Origin: Clostridia bacterium
GTDB taxonomy: Bacteria > Bacillota > Clostridia > Christensenellales > Borkfalkiaceae
Direction of reading: 5' to 3'
Length of the DNA: 64,000 nt
NCBI GenBank assembly: GCA_017399945.1
Contig: JAFQAQ010000020.1
Location: 1 to 64,000 of the forward strand
In this document: piece after piece, positions 33,597-44,144 of the stretch
Layout of the letters: every line of letters starts with the position of its first letter
How positions within the stretch are numbered: the stretch's first letter is position 1
The notes under the pieces: model-generated
What the model saw: only the letters and a program-made list of their open reading frames with translations
Database searches by the model: none
Told to the model about the DNA's origin: nothing
Position numbers and translations under genes: made by a program

Positions 33597-34622
33597 TTAT
33601 TTATTTTTTATAACGTCTTCAAGTATCTTTCCAACACCTTCTAGAACGGAAACTACCTTTTGATAATCCATTCTAAGTGGTCCGATTACTCCATAAGTTC
33701 CTATCTTAACGCCACTTGCCGAATAGGTTGCCGTTACTAGCGAACAATCTTTTGGCATATCCGTGTTTTCGTTTTCGCCACCGATTTTTATGTTGATTTC
33801 AATATTGTCGTTCTCGTCAACCAAAAGGTCTGATAACTTTTCTTTACTGGTTACCACCGACAAGAAGTTTTTAACCTTTTCGGTATCCGTGTACTCGGGG
33901 TGGTTAAGAATTTTGCCTTCGCCTTCTAAAAGAATTTGCGCTTTGTCTTTAACCAAATATTCTTCTATTGCGTTTATAACGCTATCGAATATTTCCCTAT
34001 ACCCTTCAAACTCCTCGGCAATAACTTTTGCAACGTTCATAATCTCGCCAAGTTTACGTTCGGTCAGCATTTTATTAAGTAACTTACTAGCATCTTGTAT
34101 TTGCCCGTCGGTCATGCTTTCGGGAATATCCACGAACTTATCGCGAATCAAGGTGTTTTCAGTAACTAAAAGCAACAACGCTTGGTTTTTTTTGTATCTA
34201 AACAAATCGATTTTTACAATCTTTTCTTCGGTGTTGTGGGCTGCGTATCCAACCGAAGTATAATCGGTAAGTTCGCTTATAACCTTAACCGTTCTTTCAA
34301 CGACCTTTTCTAAGTTATCTGCGTGCTCCTTAAAAGCTTCTTTAATAGCGCCGAGTTCTTTTACCGTAAGCTTGCCTTTATCCATAAGCTCGTTAACGTA
34401 CATTCTATACGCTTCGGTAGAAGGCACCCTTCCACTGGAAGTGTGAAGTTGAGTTAAATACCCAAGTTCTTCTAATCCAGCAAGTTCGCTTCTTACCGTC
34501 GCAGAAGAAATATTCTTCATATACTTTTCGGTAATACTCTTGCTAGAAACGGGTTGCGCAGTAGAAATATAATCGTCTACAACGTATTGCAAAATCTTCT
34601 TTTTCCTATCGGAAAGCTTCAT
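33597..34622 (-). CDS. hrcA: Heat-inducible transcription repressor HrcA
   Basis: HrcA represses the dnaK and groE operons by binding CIRCE; its activity depends on GroEL. The 341-residue product has the N-terminal winged-helix domain (MKLSDRKKKILQYVVDDYIST, then SSATVRSELAGLEELGYL near 38-55) and a C-terminal GAF-like regulatory domain, ending GPLRMDYQKVVSVLEGV. It is the first gene of its operon and has a CIRCE-like element and promoter upstream, so it should be autoregulated. A second CIRCE precedes groES at 53.6 kb. Confidence 0.96.
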   Translation of the reverse strand: MKLSDRKKKILQYVVDDYISTAQPVSSKSITEKYMKNISSATVRSELAGLEELGYLTQLHTSSGRVPSTEAYRMYVNELMDKGKLTVKELGAIKEAFKEHADNLEKVVERTVKVISELTDYTSVGYAAHNTEEKIVKIDLFRYKKNQALLLLVTENTLIRDKFVDIPESMTDGQIQDASKLLNKMLTERKLGEIMNVAKVIAEEFEGYREIFDSVINAIEEYLVKDKAQILLEGEGKILNHPEYTDTEKVKNFLSVVTSKEKLSDLLVDENDNIEINIKIGGENENTDMPKDCSLVTATYSASGVKIGTYGVIGPLRMDYQKVVSVLEGVGKILEDVIKNK

Positions 34623-34655
34623 TTTTTCCCCTTTGGCAAATAACTGCCCGTTTTG

Positions 34656-34682
34656 TTAGCACTCTTTTTGTTGAATTGCTAA
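34656..34682 (-). promoter_or_regulatory. CIRCE-like operator upstream of hrcA
   Basis: TTAGCACTC (34656-34664), a 9-nt spacer and AATTGCTAA (34674-34682). The left arm matches the CIRCE consensus exactly; the right arm differs from GAGTGCTAA at two positions. It lies between the hrcA promoter and the start codon, within the predicted early transcript. Confidence 0.85.
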
Positions 34683-34692
34683 TTTCGACTAA

Positions 34693-34721
34693 ATTGTACA
34701 CTTATTATTTGCCGTTGTCAA
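34693..34721 (-). promoter_or_regulatory. Promoter of the hrcA-dnaK operon
   Basis: On the minus strand TTGACA (34721-34716), 17-bp spacer and TACAAT (34698-34693). Transcription would begin next to the CIRCE-like element, the usual arrangement for HrcA repression. Confidence 0.88.
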
Positions 34722-34761
34722 GGGTTTTTTGCACTTTGTTTTAAATTATTTTTAAAAAAGC

Positions 34762-34788
34762 AAAACCCCGTATAAACTGCGGGGTTTT
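34762..34788. terminator. Terminator of the ruv-que-proA operon
   Basis: AAAACCCCG and CGGGGTTTT arms around a 9-nt loop, 29 nt past the proA stop on the minus strand. Confidence 0.8.
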
Positions 34789-34816
34789 AGCATATAAATT
34801 TCTTTTATTTTTGATT

Positions 34817-36076
34817 TTATTTTCTAACTGAGCCGTTGCCCGTTACTATATATTTAGTAGTAAGCAAGGCGTCTAGTCCCATAGGTCCTCTTGCGTGGAG
34901 TTTTTGGGTGGAAATGCCTATTTCTGCGCCTAGACCGAATTGGAATCCGTCCGAAAAACGGGTTGACGCGTTGTGGTAAACGCAAGCTGAATCTATTTGC
35001 GTTAAAAATTCGGTTGCGTTTTGTTCTTTTTCGGTTACTATACACTCCGAGTGTTTTGTTGAGTGGATATTTATATGGTTTATTGCTTGGGATAAACCAT
35101 CCACCGTTTTAACCGAAATTATAGCGTCGCCGTATTCGGTATAAAAGTCTTGGTCGGTAGCGTTTTCTAAATATGGATAATCGCCTATAACGGCTTTTGC
35201 CCTTTCGTCAGCACGGATTATAATCTTTTTTTCTAGTAATTTACTTGCGATTCGTGGTAATGCACTAGATAAAATTTTGGAGTGAATAACAAGCGATTCG
35301 CAAGCGTTACAAACACTGTATCTTTGGGTTTTTGCATTAAAAATTATCTTTACGGCTTTTTCTATATCGGCAAACTCGTCCACGTAAACGTGGCAGTTGC
35401 CCGTGCCCGTTTCTATAATAGGAATAGTGGAATTTTCTATTGCAGATTTAATTAGCGAAGCGCCACCCCTTGGAATTAGAAGGTCAACGTACTCGTTCAT
35501 TTTCATAAACTTTGCAGTGGTTTCCCTTGAAGTGTCTTCTATAAGGGTAACTGCGTTTGGGTTGACCTTTACCTTTTCAAGCCCTTGTTTAAGCACTTTT
35601 ACCATTGCTATGTTGGAGTTTATAGAATCGCTACCACCTTTTAATATAACTGCGTTAAAGGTCTTTAAACATAGGGCGAAAGCATCTGCCGTAACGTTTG
35701 GGCGTGATTCGTATATTATACCTACAACACCAAAAGGAACTGCCGTTTTCTTAACCAAAATATCCTGTTCGTCGTCTTGGTATTCATATAAAACCTTTCC
35801 TTTGGGACTTTTCAGTAAGGCAACTTGTTCTATACCGAGAGCAACGCCTTCTATCACTTTATCGGATAGCGTTAATCTATCGATAAACCCTTCGGATAAG
35901 CCTTTTTGACGGGCAAATTCTATATCCTTTTGGTTTTCCGTTTGTAAATAACTTTTGTTTTGTCTTATAAGACTTGCGCAAGTTACTAACGCTTGGTTAA
36001 TTTGGTCTTCGGATAAGTTTAATAAATCAAAACTTGCTAGTTTTGCGTTTTTGCACGCTGATAATAAATCAAACAT
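34817..36076 (-). CDS. proA: Glutamate-5-semialdehyde dehydrogenase
   Basis: ProA reduces gamma-glutamyl phosphate to glutamate-5-semialdehyde in proline synthesis. The 419-residue aldehyde-dehydrogenase-fold protein has the VGIIYESRPNVTADAFALCLK segment (about 117-137) and PIIETGTGNCHVYVDEFAD (about 224-242), with the catalytic cysteine in RYSVCNACESLVIH (about 254-268). It overlaps the preceding S26 peptidase gene by 8 nt. proB, the usual partner, is not adjacent or elsewhere in the window. Confidence 0.95.
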   Translation of the reverse strand: MFDLLSACKNAKLASFDLLNLSEDQINQALVTCASLIRQNKSYLQTENQKDIEFARQKGLSEGFIDRLTLSDKVIEGVALGIEQVALLKSPKGKVLYEYQDDEQDILVKKTAVPFGVVGIIYESRPNVTADAFALCLKTFNAVILKGGSDSINSNIAMVKVLKQGLEKVKVNPNAVTLIEDTSRETTAKFMKMNEYVDLLIPRGGASLIKSAIENSTIPIIETGTGNCHVYVDEFADIEKAVKIIFNAKTQRYSVCNACESLVIHSKILSSALPRIASKLLEKKIIIRADERAKAVIGDYPYLENATDQDFYTEYGDAIISVKTVDGLSQAINHINIHSTKHSECIVTEKEQNATEFLTQIDSACVYHNASTRFSDGFQFGLGAEIGISTQKLHARGPMGLDALLTTKYIVTGNGSVRK

Positions 36077-36539
36077 TATGTTTTTTCCTTTTAAAAATAC
36101 GTTGAATTACGGTCTTTGTTTTTATTTTTAAGGCAAAAAAACCTTTTCTAGCCTTTATAAAAAGTCCGTTTTTATACCATTTTTTAACCTTTTTCTTATA
36201 CTTTTCGTCGGTTGCTTGGGTGTACTTTTCTTTGGTATAAAACCCGTCCATAACGCCAAGAACTTGGCTTTTTTGTATCCTTTCGGGATGAGGAAAGTTA
36301 TCGCCAACGGTAATATAAGAATTTTCTTCTACCTTAATTACCCTATGCAAAACGTAGTCCCCGTTATCTCTTTCAAATAAAATAACGTCTAACGCGTTTA
36401 TAGGAAGGGTTAAGGTTTTTACCACAACCGTATTTTTGCCGTTTTTTATGAACGGCCACATACTGTTGCCCTTCGGCACGAACGCAACCACGCCGTTTTT
36501 CAAAAGAGCGTTTTTATAATCGGTTTTAGTTAGAGTCAT
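36069..36539 (-). CDS. S24/S26 family peptidase (signal-peptidase-like), Ser/His type
   Basis: A 156-residue protein with the S26 motifs PKGNSMWPFI (Ser26), DVILFERDNGDYVLHRVIKV (His65) and ITVGDNFPHPER (about 76-87). Characterised bacterial type I signal peptidases have a Lys as general base; the HRV configuration here is that of the archaeal/ER/SipW-type serine-histidine enzymes. There is no clear N-terminal membrane helix, and the C-terminal tail is strongly basic (about 112-156). It may process a small secreted or modified peptide, but no candidate substrate gene adjoins it. Downstream overlap with proA, HAD gene upstream. Confidence 0.82.
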   Translation of the reverse strand: MTLTKTDYKNALLKNGVVAFVPKGNSMWPFIKNGKNTVVVKTLTLPINALDVILFERDNGDYVLHRVIKVEENSYITVGDNFPHPERIQKSQVLGVMDGFYTKEKYTQATDEKYKKKVKKWYKNGLFIKARKGFFALKIKTKTVIQRIFKRKKHNV

Positions 36540-36547
36540 ACTCCGTC

Positions 36548-37225
36548 CTACAAAAAGTTTTTTATATCCAATAGGCTATCTGCCTTAAAATCATATCGTT
36601 TAACTTGGGGTTCGGGTAGTTTTAGGTGGTTGTACCACACGGTATTAAGCCCGTATTTTTTGCCACCTTCCACGTCTGCCGTTAGCGAATCGCCTATAAT
36701 AACCGTTTGGCTGGGCGTAATTCCGTTTAGGTTTTCAAACACTTTATCAAAAAACTCCGGCAAGGGTTTGTTTACACCCAACGCTTCGGAAGTGAACACC
36801 TTTTTTATATAAGGATATATACCTGCAATTTTAAGTCTGTTATATTGTTGGTCGTTAGGGGCGTTACTAGCCGTGCATAAATAATATTTTTCCGATAGAT
36901 ATTTTACTATTTCTAGCGCACCATCTATAAGCACTACGCAATCGTAAAGGTTATCTAAAAAAGACTTTTCTATTTTTATTCCGTCGTAATCAATACCAAG
37001 TTCGCCAAAGATAATGTTCCAACGTTCCTTGTGTAAAAGTTCCCTAGTGTACTCCCCTTTTTCGATATTTTTCCATAAAATATCGTTTCTACGTAAAAAG
37101 GTGGGGAAAACTTCGTTGGTAAAAGATAGACCGTGTTCTAAAAAAGATTTTTTTATAGCCAACTCCGAACACTTGTTAAAATCAAGCAAGGTGTTGTCTA
37201 TATCCAACAAAACGGCTTTTATCAT
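36548..37225 (-). CDS. HAD superfamily phosphatase (YjjG-like)
   Basis: A 225-residue HAD-IA hydrolase: DIDNTLLDF (about 8-16) with the nucleophile and general-acid aspartates, the motif II Thr/Ser in CTASNAPND (about 116-124), GVNKPLPEFFDKVFENL (about 145-161) and motif IV in VIIGDSLTADVEGGKKYGL (about 170-188). The DIDNTL and SLTADVEGG forms resemble YjjG-type pyrimidine nucleotidases (house-cleaning). The substrate is inferred. It is placed 1 nt after the Dabb-domain gene in a tight operon. Confidence 0.87.
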   Translation of the reverse strand: MIKAVLLDIDNTLLDFNKCSELAIKKSFLEHGLSFTNEVFPTFLRRNDILWKNIEKGEYTRELLHKERWNIIFGELGIDYDGIKIEKSFLDNLYDCVVLIDGALEIVKYLSEKYYLCTASNAPNDQQYNRLKIAGIYPYIKKVFTSEALGVNKPLPEFFDKVFENLNGITPSQTVIIGDSLTADVEGGKKYGLNTVWYNHLKLPEPQVKRYDFKADSLLDIKNFL

Positions 37226-37226
37226 C

Positions 37227-37511
37227 TTAAATATTATAATCTACTGCAACCGAACTTTCACGAACTTTGTGCATATGTTCTTTAACTACCGAACAGTGAT
37301 ACGCGTCGTTTTGGTATTCTTCAAGCGCCTTTTGGTCTTTTAGAGTAACTTGTAAAATTATATCGTATGAACGTTGACTATGCAAAAAGTCTTCGCCGAC
37401 TTCTAAATCTATAACGGTGGGAACGTTGCCTTTCATTGAACGGAGAATTTCCGCCGCCTTGTGAACGTCTTCCCCTTGTTTTAACTTAAAACAAACTATA
37501 TGTTTAATCAT
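37227..37511 (-). CDS. Dabb (stress-responsive A/B barrel) domain protein
   Basis: A 94-residue single-domain protein beginning MIKHIVCFKLKQG, with VIDLEVGEDFLHSQRSYDIILQVTLKD and a YQNDAYHCSVVKEHMHKVRESSVAVDY tail, the pattern of the dimeric alpha-beta barrel (Dabb) family. Several members are enzymes or stress proteins; the role is unknown. Its start is embedded in the last codons of the YgjV-like gene (8-nt overlap, with GGAGGA as ribosome-binding site), so it is translationally coupled. Confidence 0.88.
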   Translation of the reverse strand: MIKHIVCFKLKQGEDVHKAAEILRSMKGNVPTVIDLEVGEDFLHSQRSYDIILQVTLKDQKALEEYQNDAYHCSVVKEHMHKVRESSVAVDYNI

Positions 37512-38091
37512 TTTTATCCTCCGCCTTGTGTATAACTTCCATTCTTTTGTTGTATTTATAACTTATATACTCGTTTATAAAACCTATAATTAACGATATT
37601 AAACCTAAACTTGCACTGATTATGCTTGGAATATGCATAACGCATATATAGTAAACCATATATAACACAACGCCCGGCGCAATAAGGAATTTTGCAGTTA
37701 GCGCACTCTTACTATAATATCCAAACATACTAAAAATGCTTCCTATTACAGGTAAAAGCGCCAAACCAATCACGCCAACGTTAACGTTTTGCAAGCCTTT
37801 GCTAACCAAATCTATTGTAGGAGAAACGAAGGTTAACGCTATAAATAACCACAACCAAACACGTTTGTCCGCCCATTTTTTAGTCGGCCTAAAATGGAAT
37901 ATCACTTGCCTTAAAATTGCAATGGCTGATAATACTACAAGCAAATAAAGAGAACAAAACAAATATCCGACGATTAAAATCGATTCGGTGACAATTTTCA
38001 TTATGCTTATAACACTTCTTTTTTTGCTGACGTACATAAACAAGCTTAAAAATACGCCAACGCAACCTATAATTTCGCCAATCCTATACAT
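37504..38091 (-). CDS. YgjV-like integral membrane protein (second copy)
   Basis: A 195-residue membrane protein with six to seven hydrophobic helices, a central basic loop (HFRPTKKWADKRVW, about 66-80) and a charged C-terminus. It has the same length and helix pattern as the protein inserted in the dnaK operon, with only moderate similarity visible, so both are assigned to a YgjV-like class from general resemblance. The ATG at 38091 is preferred; a TTG two codons upstream would overlap the tgt stop. It lies between tgt and the Dabb gene in the ruv-que operon. Confidence 0.72.
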   Translation of the reverse strand: MYRIGEIIGCVGVFLSLFMYVSKKRSVISIMKIVTESILIVGYLFCSLYLLVVLSAIAILRQVIFHFRPTKKWADKRVWLWLFIALTFVSPTIDLVSKGLQNVNVGVIGLALLPVIGSIFSMFGYYSKSALTAKFLIAPGVVLYMVYYICVMHIPSIISASLGLISLIIGFINEYISYKYNKRMEVIHKAEDKND

Positions 38092-38093
38092 AA

Positions 38094-40234
<2,141 letters not shown>

Positions 40235-40245
<11 letters not shown>

Positions 40246-41275
40246 CTTGGATTTCACCCATAATTTGTTGTTTTGAAAGGGGCATTGGCACGCCTATATG
40301 GTCGTAACCTTTTTTAAGTAAAACTCTCCCCCTAGAAGTTCTTGCGATAAACCCTAGTTGCAATAAATAAGGCTCGTAAACGTCTTCAATGGTGTTTGCG
40401 TCCTCGTTTATGGTGGCTGCAAGCGTATCTAATCCACAAGGTCCTCCGTTAAACTTTTCTACCATTGATTTAAGTAAATTAATATCGGTTGCATCTAACC
40501 CAAGTTGGTCTATTTCCATCATTTTAAGACATGCTTTGGCGTCTGATAAAGTAACCGAACTATGTCCTTTAACTTCGGCGTAGTCCCTAACCCTTCTTAA
40601 AAGACGGTTTGCAATACGTGGAGTGCCACGACTTCTAGTTGCAACTTCGGTTGCCGCACTGCGTTCTATGCTTATACCAAGTTTTTCTGCCGAACGACAT
40701 ACTATTTCAGTAAGTTCTTGGTCGGTATAGTTTTCTAGTCTACATATAACCCCGAATCTATCCCTTAACGGATGAGAAAGTCTTCCCGCTTTGGTAGTTG
40801 CGCCTATAAGCGTAAACTTGGGTAATGGTAACTGAACGTTTTGCGCAGACGGACCTTTGCCGATTATAAAATCCAACGTGTAATCTTCCATCGCTGGATA
40901 TAAAATTTCTTCTACGTTATGATTAAGGCGATGTATTTCGTCTATAAAAAGAACGTCCCTTTCGTTAAGATTGGTAAGTATTGCCGCAAGGTCACCCGCC
41001 CTTTCGATTGCAGGTCCACTAGTAATTTTTATTTGCGTGCCAAGTTCGCCTGCTATTATATGCGCAAGCGTTGTCTTTCCAAGCCCCGGAGGGCCGTATA
41101 ATAAAACGTGGTCAAGTGCGTCGTTACGCATTTTTGCTGCCGATATAGACACCAACAGGTTATCCTTAACCTTTTCTTGACCGATATACCCTTCCATCGA
41201 TTTTGGACGGAGAATATTTTCTATAACGTCTTCTTCTTGATTTACGGTACTCGTAACTAATCTATCCTCTTGCAT
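40235..41275 (-). CDS. ruvB: Holliday junction branch migration ATPase RuvB
   Basis: Hexameric AAA+ motor of the RuvAB branch-migration complex. The 346-residue protein has Walker [12 protein letters not shown] (about 62-72), Walker [10 protein letters not shown] (about 108-116), sensor 1 [11 protein letters not shown] (about 157-167), an arginine finger in RDRFG (about 171-175) and the C-terminal winged helix with RTSRGRVLL. It starts 7 nt after the ruvA stop and overlaps queA. Confidence 0.97.
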
Positions 41276-41282
41276 ATTTATC

Positions 41283-41876
41283 CTATCTTATATTTTTTAA
41301 CGAATATTGAATAAGTTGTTCTATCGAACTTGCGCCTTGTTCAACTGCTTTCTTAATTGCCTCAACACACTCTGCTTTTGTAAACCCAAGGCTCATAAGC
41401 GCTAAAAGTGCGTCGTTATTTATAGCGAAATCTTGTTCTACGGCAATGGTTTGCTCGTCGCCAGTTTCAACGTCAACAGCCCCAACCTTTTCACGAAGTT
41501 CAAGTATTATACGCTCGGCAGTTTTTTTGCCAAGACCTTTTACTTTTGATAATCCTTTAACGTCGCTAGTGGCGATTTTGGTTATAAGTTCGGTTAAACT
41601 TAATCCCGATAAAACGGTTATGCCCATTTTTGGACCTACGCCCGATACGGTTATTAGTTTTAAGAACATATTCTTTTCTTGCAAACTGTCAAAACCGTAC
41701 AAACTAACGCCGTCTTCCCTTACTGCCATATAGGTATAAACTTCGCCTACTTCCCCTTGTTTTAATCCTTGCAACGCTTGGTTAGAACAAGTGATTTCAT
41801 ATCCAACTCCGTTATTTTCTAGCAAAACGTCGGTTGCCGTTTTTTGCATTATCTTTCCTTTTAGATAGCCTATCAT
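41283..41876 (-). CDS. ruvA: Holliday junction DNA-binding subunit RuvA
   Basis: RuvA (197 residues) forms the tetramer that holds a Holliday junction flat and loads RuvB. It has an N-terminal OB fold (MIGYLKGKI), two helix-hairpin-helix motifs ([16 protein letters not shown] and [20 protein letters not shown], about 70-125) and a flexible C-terminal RuvB-binding domain ([20 protein letters not shown], about 158-177). Gene order ruvC-ruvA-ruvB; 7-nt gaps on both sides; GGAGAG before the ATG. Confidence 0.96.
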   Translation of the reverse strand: MIGYLKGKIMQKTATDVLLENNGVGYEITCSNQALQGLKQGEVGEVYTYMAVREDGVSLYGFDSLQEKNMFLKLITVSGVGPKMGITVLSGLSLTELITKIATSDVKGLSKVKGLGKKTAERIILELREKVGAVDVETGDEQTIAVEQDFAINNDALLALMSLGFTKAECVEAIKKAVEQGASSIEQLIQYSLKNIR

Positions 41877-41883
41877 AACTCTC

Positions 41884-42381
41884 CTATTTTATAGCAAACA
41901 AACCGCCCAGTCTGTTGGTTTGCGCGTGGCAAAGCGCAACTGCTAGCGCGTCCGCCGCGTCGTCCGGTCTTGGAATACTTTTTAGACCTAAACGCGTTTT
42001 TACCATCTCTTGAATTTGCTTTTTTTCCGCCCTTCCGTAACCGGTTAGCGCTTGTTTTATTTGCAAGGGCGTGTACTCGAATATCCTACCACACTCTTTA
42101 TTCGCAGTTAAAAGTAAAACTCCCCTTGCGTGCGCAACGGCAATACCCGTCTTTACGTTTTTTGCAAAGAACAGTTCTTCCACAGCAATCTCGTCCGGTT
42201 TATAAGTATCTATAACCTGTTTTATGCCTTTTTCTAAAAGAGCTAAACGAACGGCTAGATTTTCGTCCTTTGGGGTGGATATTATGCCGTAGTCAAGCAT
42301 AATCGGCTTGCCACGCGCTTCTTTTTTTATTACCCCGTAGCCAAGCGTTGCTAGACCGGGGTCGAATCCGAGTATAATCAT
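41884..42381 (-). CDS. ruvC: Crossover junction endodeoxyribonuclease RuvC
   Basis: RuvC (165 residues) resolves Holliday junctions by paired nicks. Acidic active-site residues are visible: Asp7 in ILGFDPGLATLGYG, Glu68-69 in IAVEELFF, and the C-terminal DDAADALAVALCHA (Asp and His, about 139-152). The substrate-binding QIKQALTGYGRAEKKQIQEMV stretch is typical. It is the first gene of the long ruv-que-proA unit. Confidence 0.95.
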   Translation of the reverse strand: MIILGFDPGLATLGYGVIKKEARGKPIMLDYGIISTPKDENLAVRLALLEKGIKQVIDTYKPDEIAVEELFFAKNVKTGIAVAHARGVLLLTANKECGRIFEYTPLQIKQALTGYGRAEKKQIQEMVKTRLGLKSIPRPDDAADALAVALCHAQTNRLGGLFAIK

Positions 42382-42430
42382 ACAGTATAATTGTAAATTA
42401 TTTGCACGAAAAAGTCAATATAAAGGCAAT

Positions 42431-42460
42431 AAAAAAGGACGGTGAATTTGAAGCCGTCCT
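42431..42460 (-). terminator. Terminator of the serine protease gene
   Basis: On the minus strand AGGACGG and CCGTCCT form a stem with an 11-nt loop followed by TTTTTTATT, 35 nt after the protease stop codon. Confidence 0.82.
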
Positions 42461-42494
42461 GATTTTTTTAATTAGATTGTTTTTGGATAACTAC

Positions 42495-43859
42495 CTAGGC
42501 TTTTGCACCGCAAAATACGAATTGGTTTACAGTATAACTAAACGTATAAGTTGCGCTAAAAACGTTGTTTACTATTCTTGAAATAGTAAGTTCAACCTTA
42601 TCGTCAATCTTTAACCCCTCCATAACTTTGGTAAACGCGTTATAAGAAGTTGCTTGGGTGGTTTGGTCGTTTACGGTAACGCTTAAAATAACGTCTTTAA
42701 CCTTTAATCCACGCACTTTATCTAGCGGATTAGAAAGGTTAGTACCGATAAGACTTTGCGCCTTAGAACCTTCGGTTATCGAAGCAACGTAAACGTATTC
42801 GCTACCCGCATCGGTCGTGCCGTTAGATACACCCATACCAATCTTTTCCTTTCTTCCGGTAACGTAACCGTAGTTTTGGTCGGTACAAGTTGCAATAAGT
42901 TGAGCGGCAATACTTACGAATCCGTTATTAATTCCCTCAGCGTCCACCGAGGTGCTTGCAGGAATTGCAAAGTTGGTAGAATTAAAGTTGGTGTTACCCG
43001 AATTAGTTATGCCGATAAGTTCGCCGTAAAGGTTATAAAGTCCACCACCGGAACTACCTGGGTTTGTGGGAGCGTCGATTTGCATCAAGGTCATAGAACC
43101 CACCGTTTCAACGGTTGCTTGCCTTTCTAAATAACTTATCACGCCCGAACATACGCTACCCGGTAAAATACCCGTTGGGTTACCTATCGCGAAAACCGTT
43201 TCGCCACGTTTTGCCGAGTATTCGGTAGGAGCGATGTTAGCAAAACAAAGGTCGGATTTAGCAAGGGTTTTGCCCGATAATGATTTTTTGGTTAGGTCTA
43301 GCTTTAACACTGCAATATCCGATTGCATATCGCCACCAACCAACGATACTGCATAATCCATTTTGGTGGAGGTGTTGGGCAAATAACAAGGGGTGGTTAC
43401 GGTGGGATTTGCGTCCGAAGGCGAGCCTATAATACCACCGAAGATATAATCGTCGTTTTCATAACTAAAATCCTTGTCGGGAATAAACACGTTTATTACA
43501 CCGCGTTCTGATATTACGTGATGACAAGTGATAATATATGCAGTGGTGTTATTATTGGAAGAAAGGTTGTCGGTAACGTCTATAATAACGCCAGAGCCCG
43601 AACCACTTTCAGTCATAATAGCAACCGAAGAACGTTCTACCTTTGCAACTGCGTCTACCATAGATAATAGTTTTCTTCCCGTGTTGGGATTTACAGTGCT
43701 ATCTTGATAACTGTTTATAATAACGTTTTGAGATGCGGTTACCGAATCGGGTAGGTCAACTAATGCGTTGTTGTTTTTTATGAACGTACAACCCGAAACC
43801 GAAAGAGCAATAGCTAGCGAAAGCACTAGCGCAAAAGCACCCGTAAGTAATTTTTTCAT
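42495..43859 (-). CDS. Trypsin-like (S1C/HtrA-related) serine protease lipoprotein
   Basis: A 454-residue predicted lipoprotein: a signal peptide ends in the lipobox LSVSGC with Cys24 as the anchor. The protease domain contains a complete triad, His114 in ITCHHVI, Asp181 in SDIAVLKL and Ser270 in NPGSSGGGL. A region after about 350 (LKVKDVILSVTVNDQTTQ) looks like a PDZ domain, as in DegP/HtrA. It probably degrades misfolded proteins outside the membrane. It is longer in the protease loop than typical HtrA (extended segment at 120-175). Single-gene unit with its own terminator; AAAGGAG before the ATG. Confidence 0.88.
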   Translation of the reverse strand: MKKLLTGAFALVLSLAIALSVSGCTFIKNNNALVDLPDSVTASQNVIINSYQDSTVNPNTGRKLLSMVDAVAKVERSSVAIMTESGSGSGVIIDVTDNLSSNNNTTAYIITCHHVISERGVINVFIPDKDFSYENDDYIFGGIIGSPSDANPTVTTPCYLPNTSTKMDYAVSLVGGDMQSDIAVLKLDLTKKSLSGKTLAKSDLCFANIAPTEYSAKRGETVFAIGNPTGILPGSVCSGVISYLERQATVETVGSMTLMQIDAPTNPGSSGGGLYNLYGELIGITNSGNTNFNSTNFAIPASTSVDAEGINNGFVSIAAQLIATCTDQNYGYVTGRKEKIGMGVSNGTTDAGSEYVYVASITEGSKAQSLIGTNLSNPLDKVRGLKVKDVILSVTVNDQTTQATSYNAFTKVMEGLKIDDKVELTISRIVNNVFSATYTFSYTVNQFVFCGAKA

Positions 43860-43952
43860 TTAATAAGCTCCTTTTAACTTTGTGTATTTATTTTAACATA
43901 TTTTTATTGAAAAAAACTTAAAAGTTAAAAATTTTTTGTTCGATTAAAAAAT

Positions 43953-43987
43953 TTACGGGGGAAAAAGCCCTTCTTTCTCCCCCGTAA
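43953..43987. repeat. Strong hairpin upstream of the serine protease gene
   Basis: Perfect 10-bp arms TTACGGGGGA (43953-43962) and TCCCCCGTAA (43978-43987) around a 15-nt loop. It lies in the 285-bp gap between the yebC-family and protease genes, with no U-run following on either strand. It could be a protein-binding palindrome or an mRNA structure. Confidence 0.6.
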
Positions 43988-44030
43988 CAAACGATATTAA
44001 CAAGGCGTTTCGTTAATAAAAACCTACTTA

Positions 44031-44058
44031 ATACCGTCTATATATAAACGAACGGTAT
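44031..44058. repeat. Second hairpin in the yebC-protease gap
   Basis: ATACCGT (44031-44037) and ACGGTAT (44052-44058) form 7-bp arms around 14 nt. No U-tract is present. Confidence 0.45.
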
Positions 44059-44079
44059 CAAGAGTAATTTTTATTATAA

Positions 44080-44129
44080 AAAAATACCTTACCGCCGATA
44101 AAATAAGTATAGGCAAACAAGGTATTTTT
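44080..44129 (-). terminator. Likely terminator of the yebC-family gene
   Basis: AAAAATACCTT and AAGGTATTTTT arms (44080-44090 and 44119-44129) enclose 28 nt, starting 15 nt after the YebC stop on the minus strand. The loop is long, so efficiency is uncertain. Confidence 0.6.
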
Positions 44130-44144
44130 ATTCCTAAATTAAAA

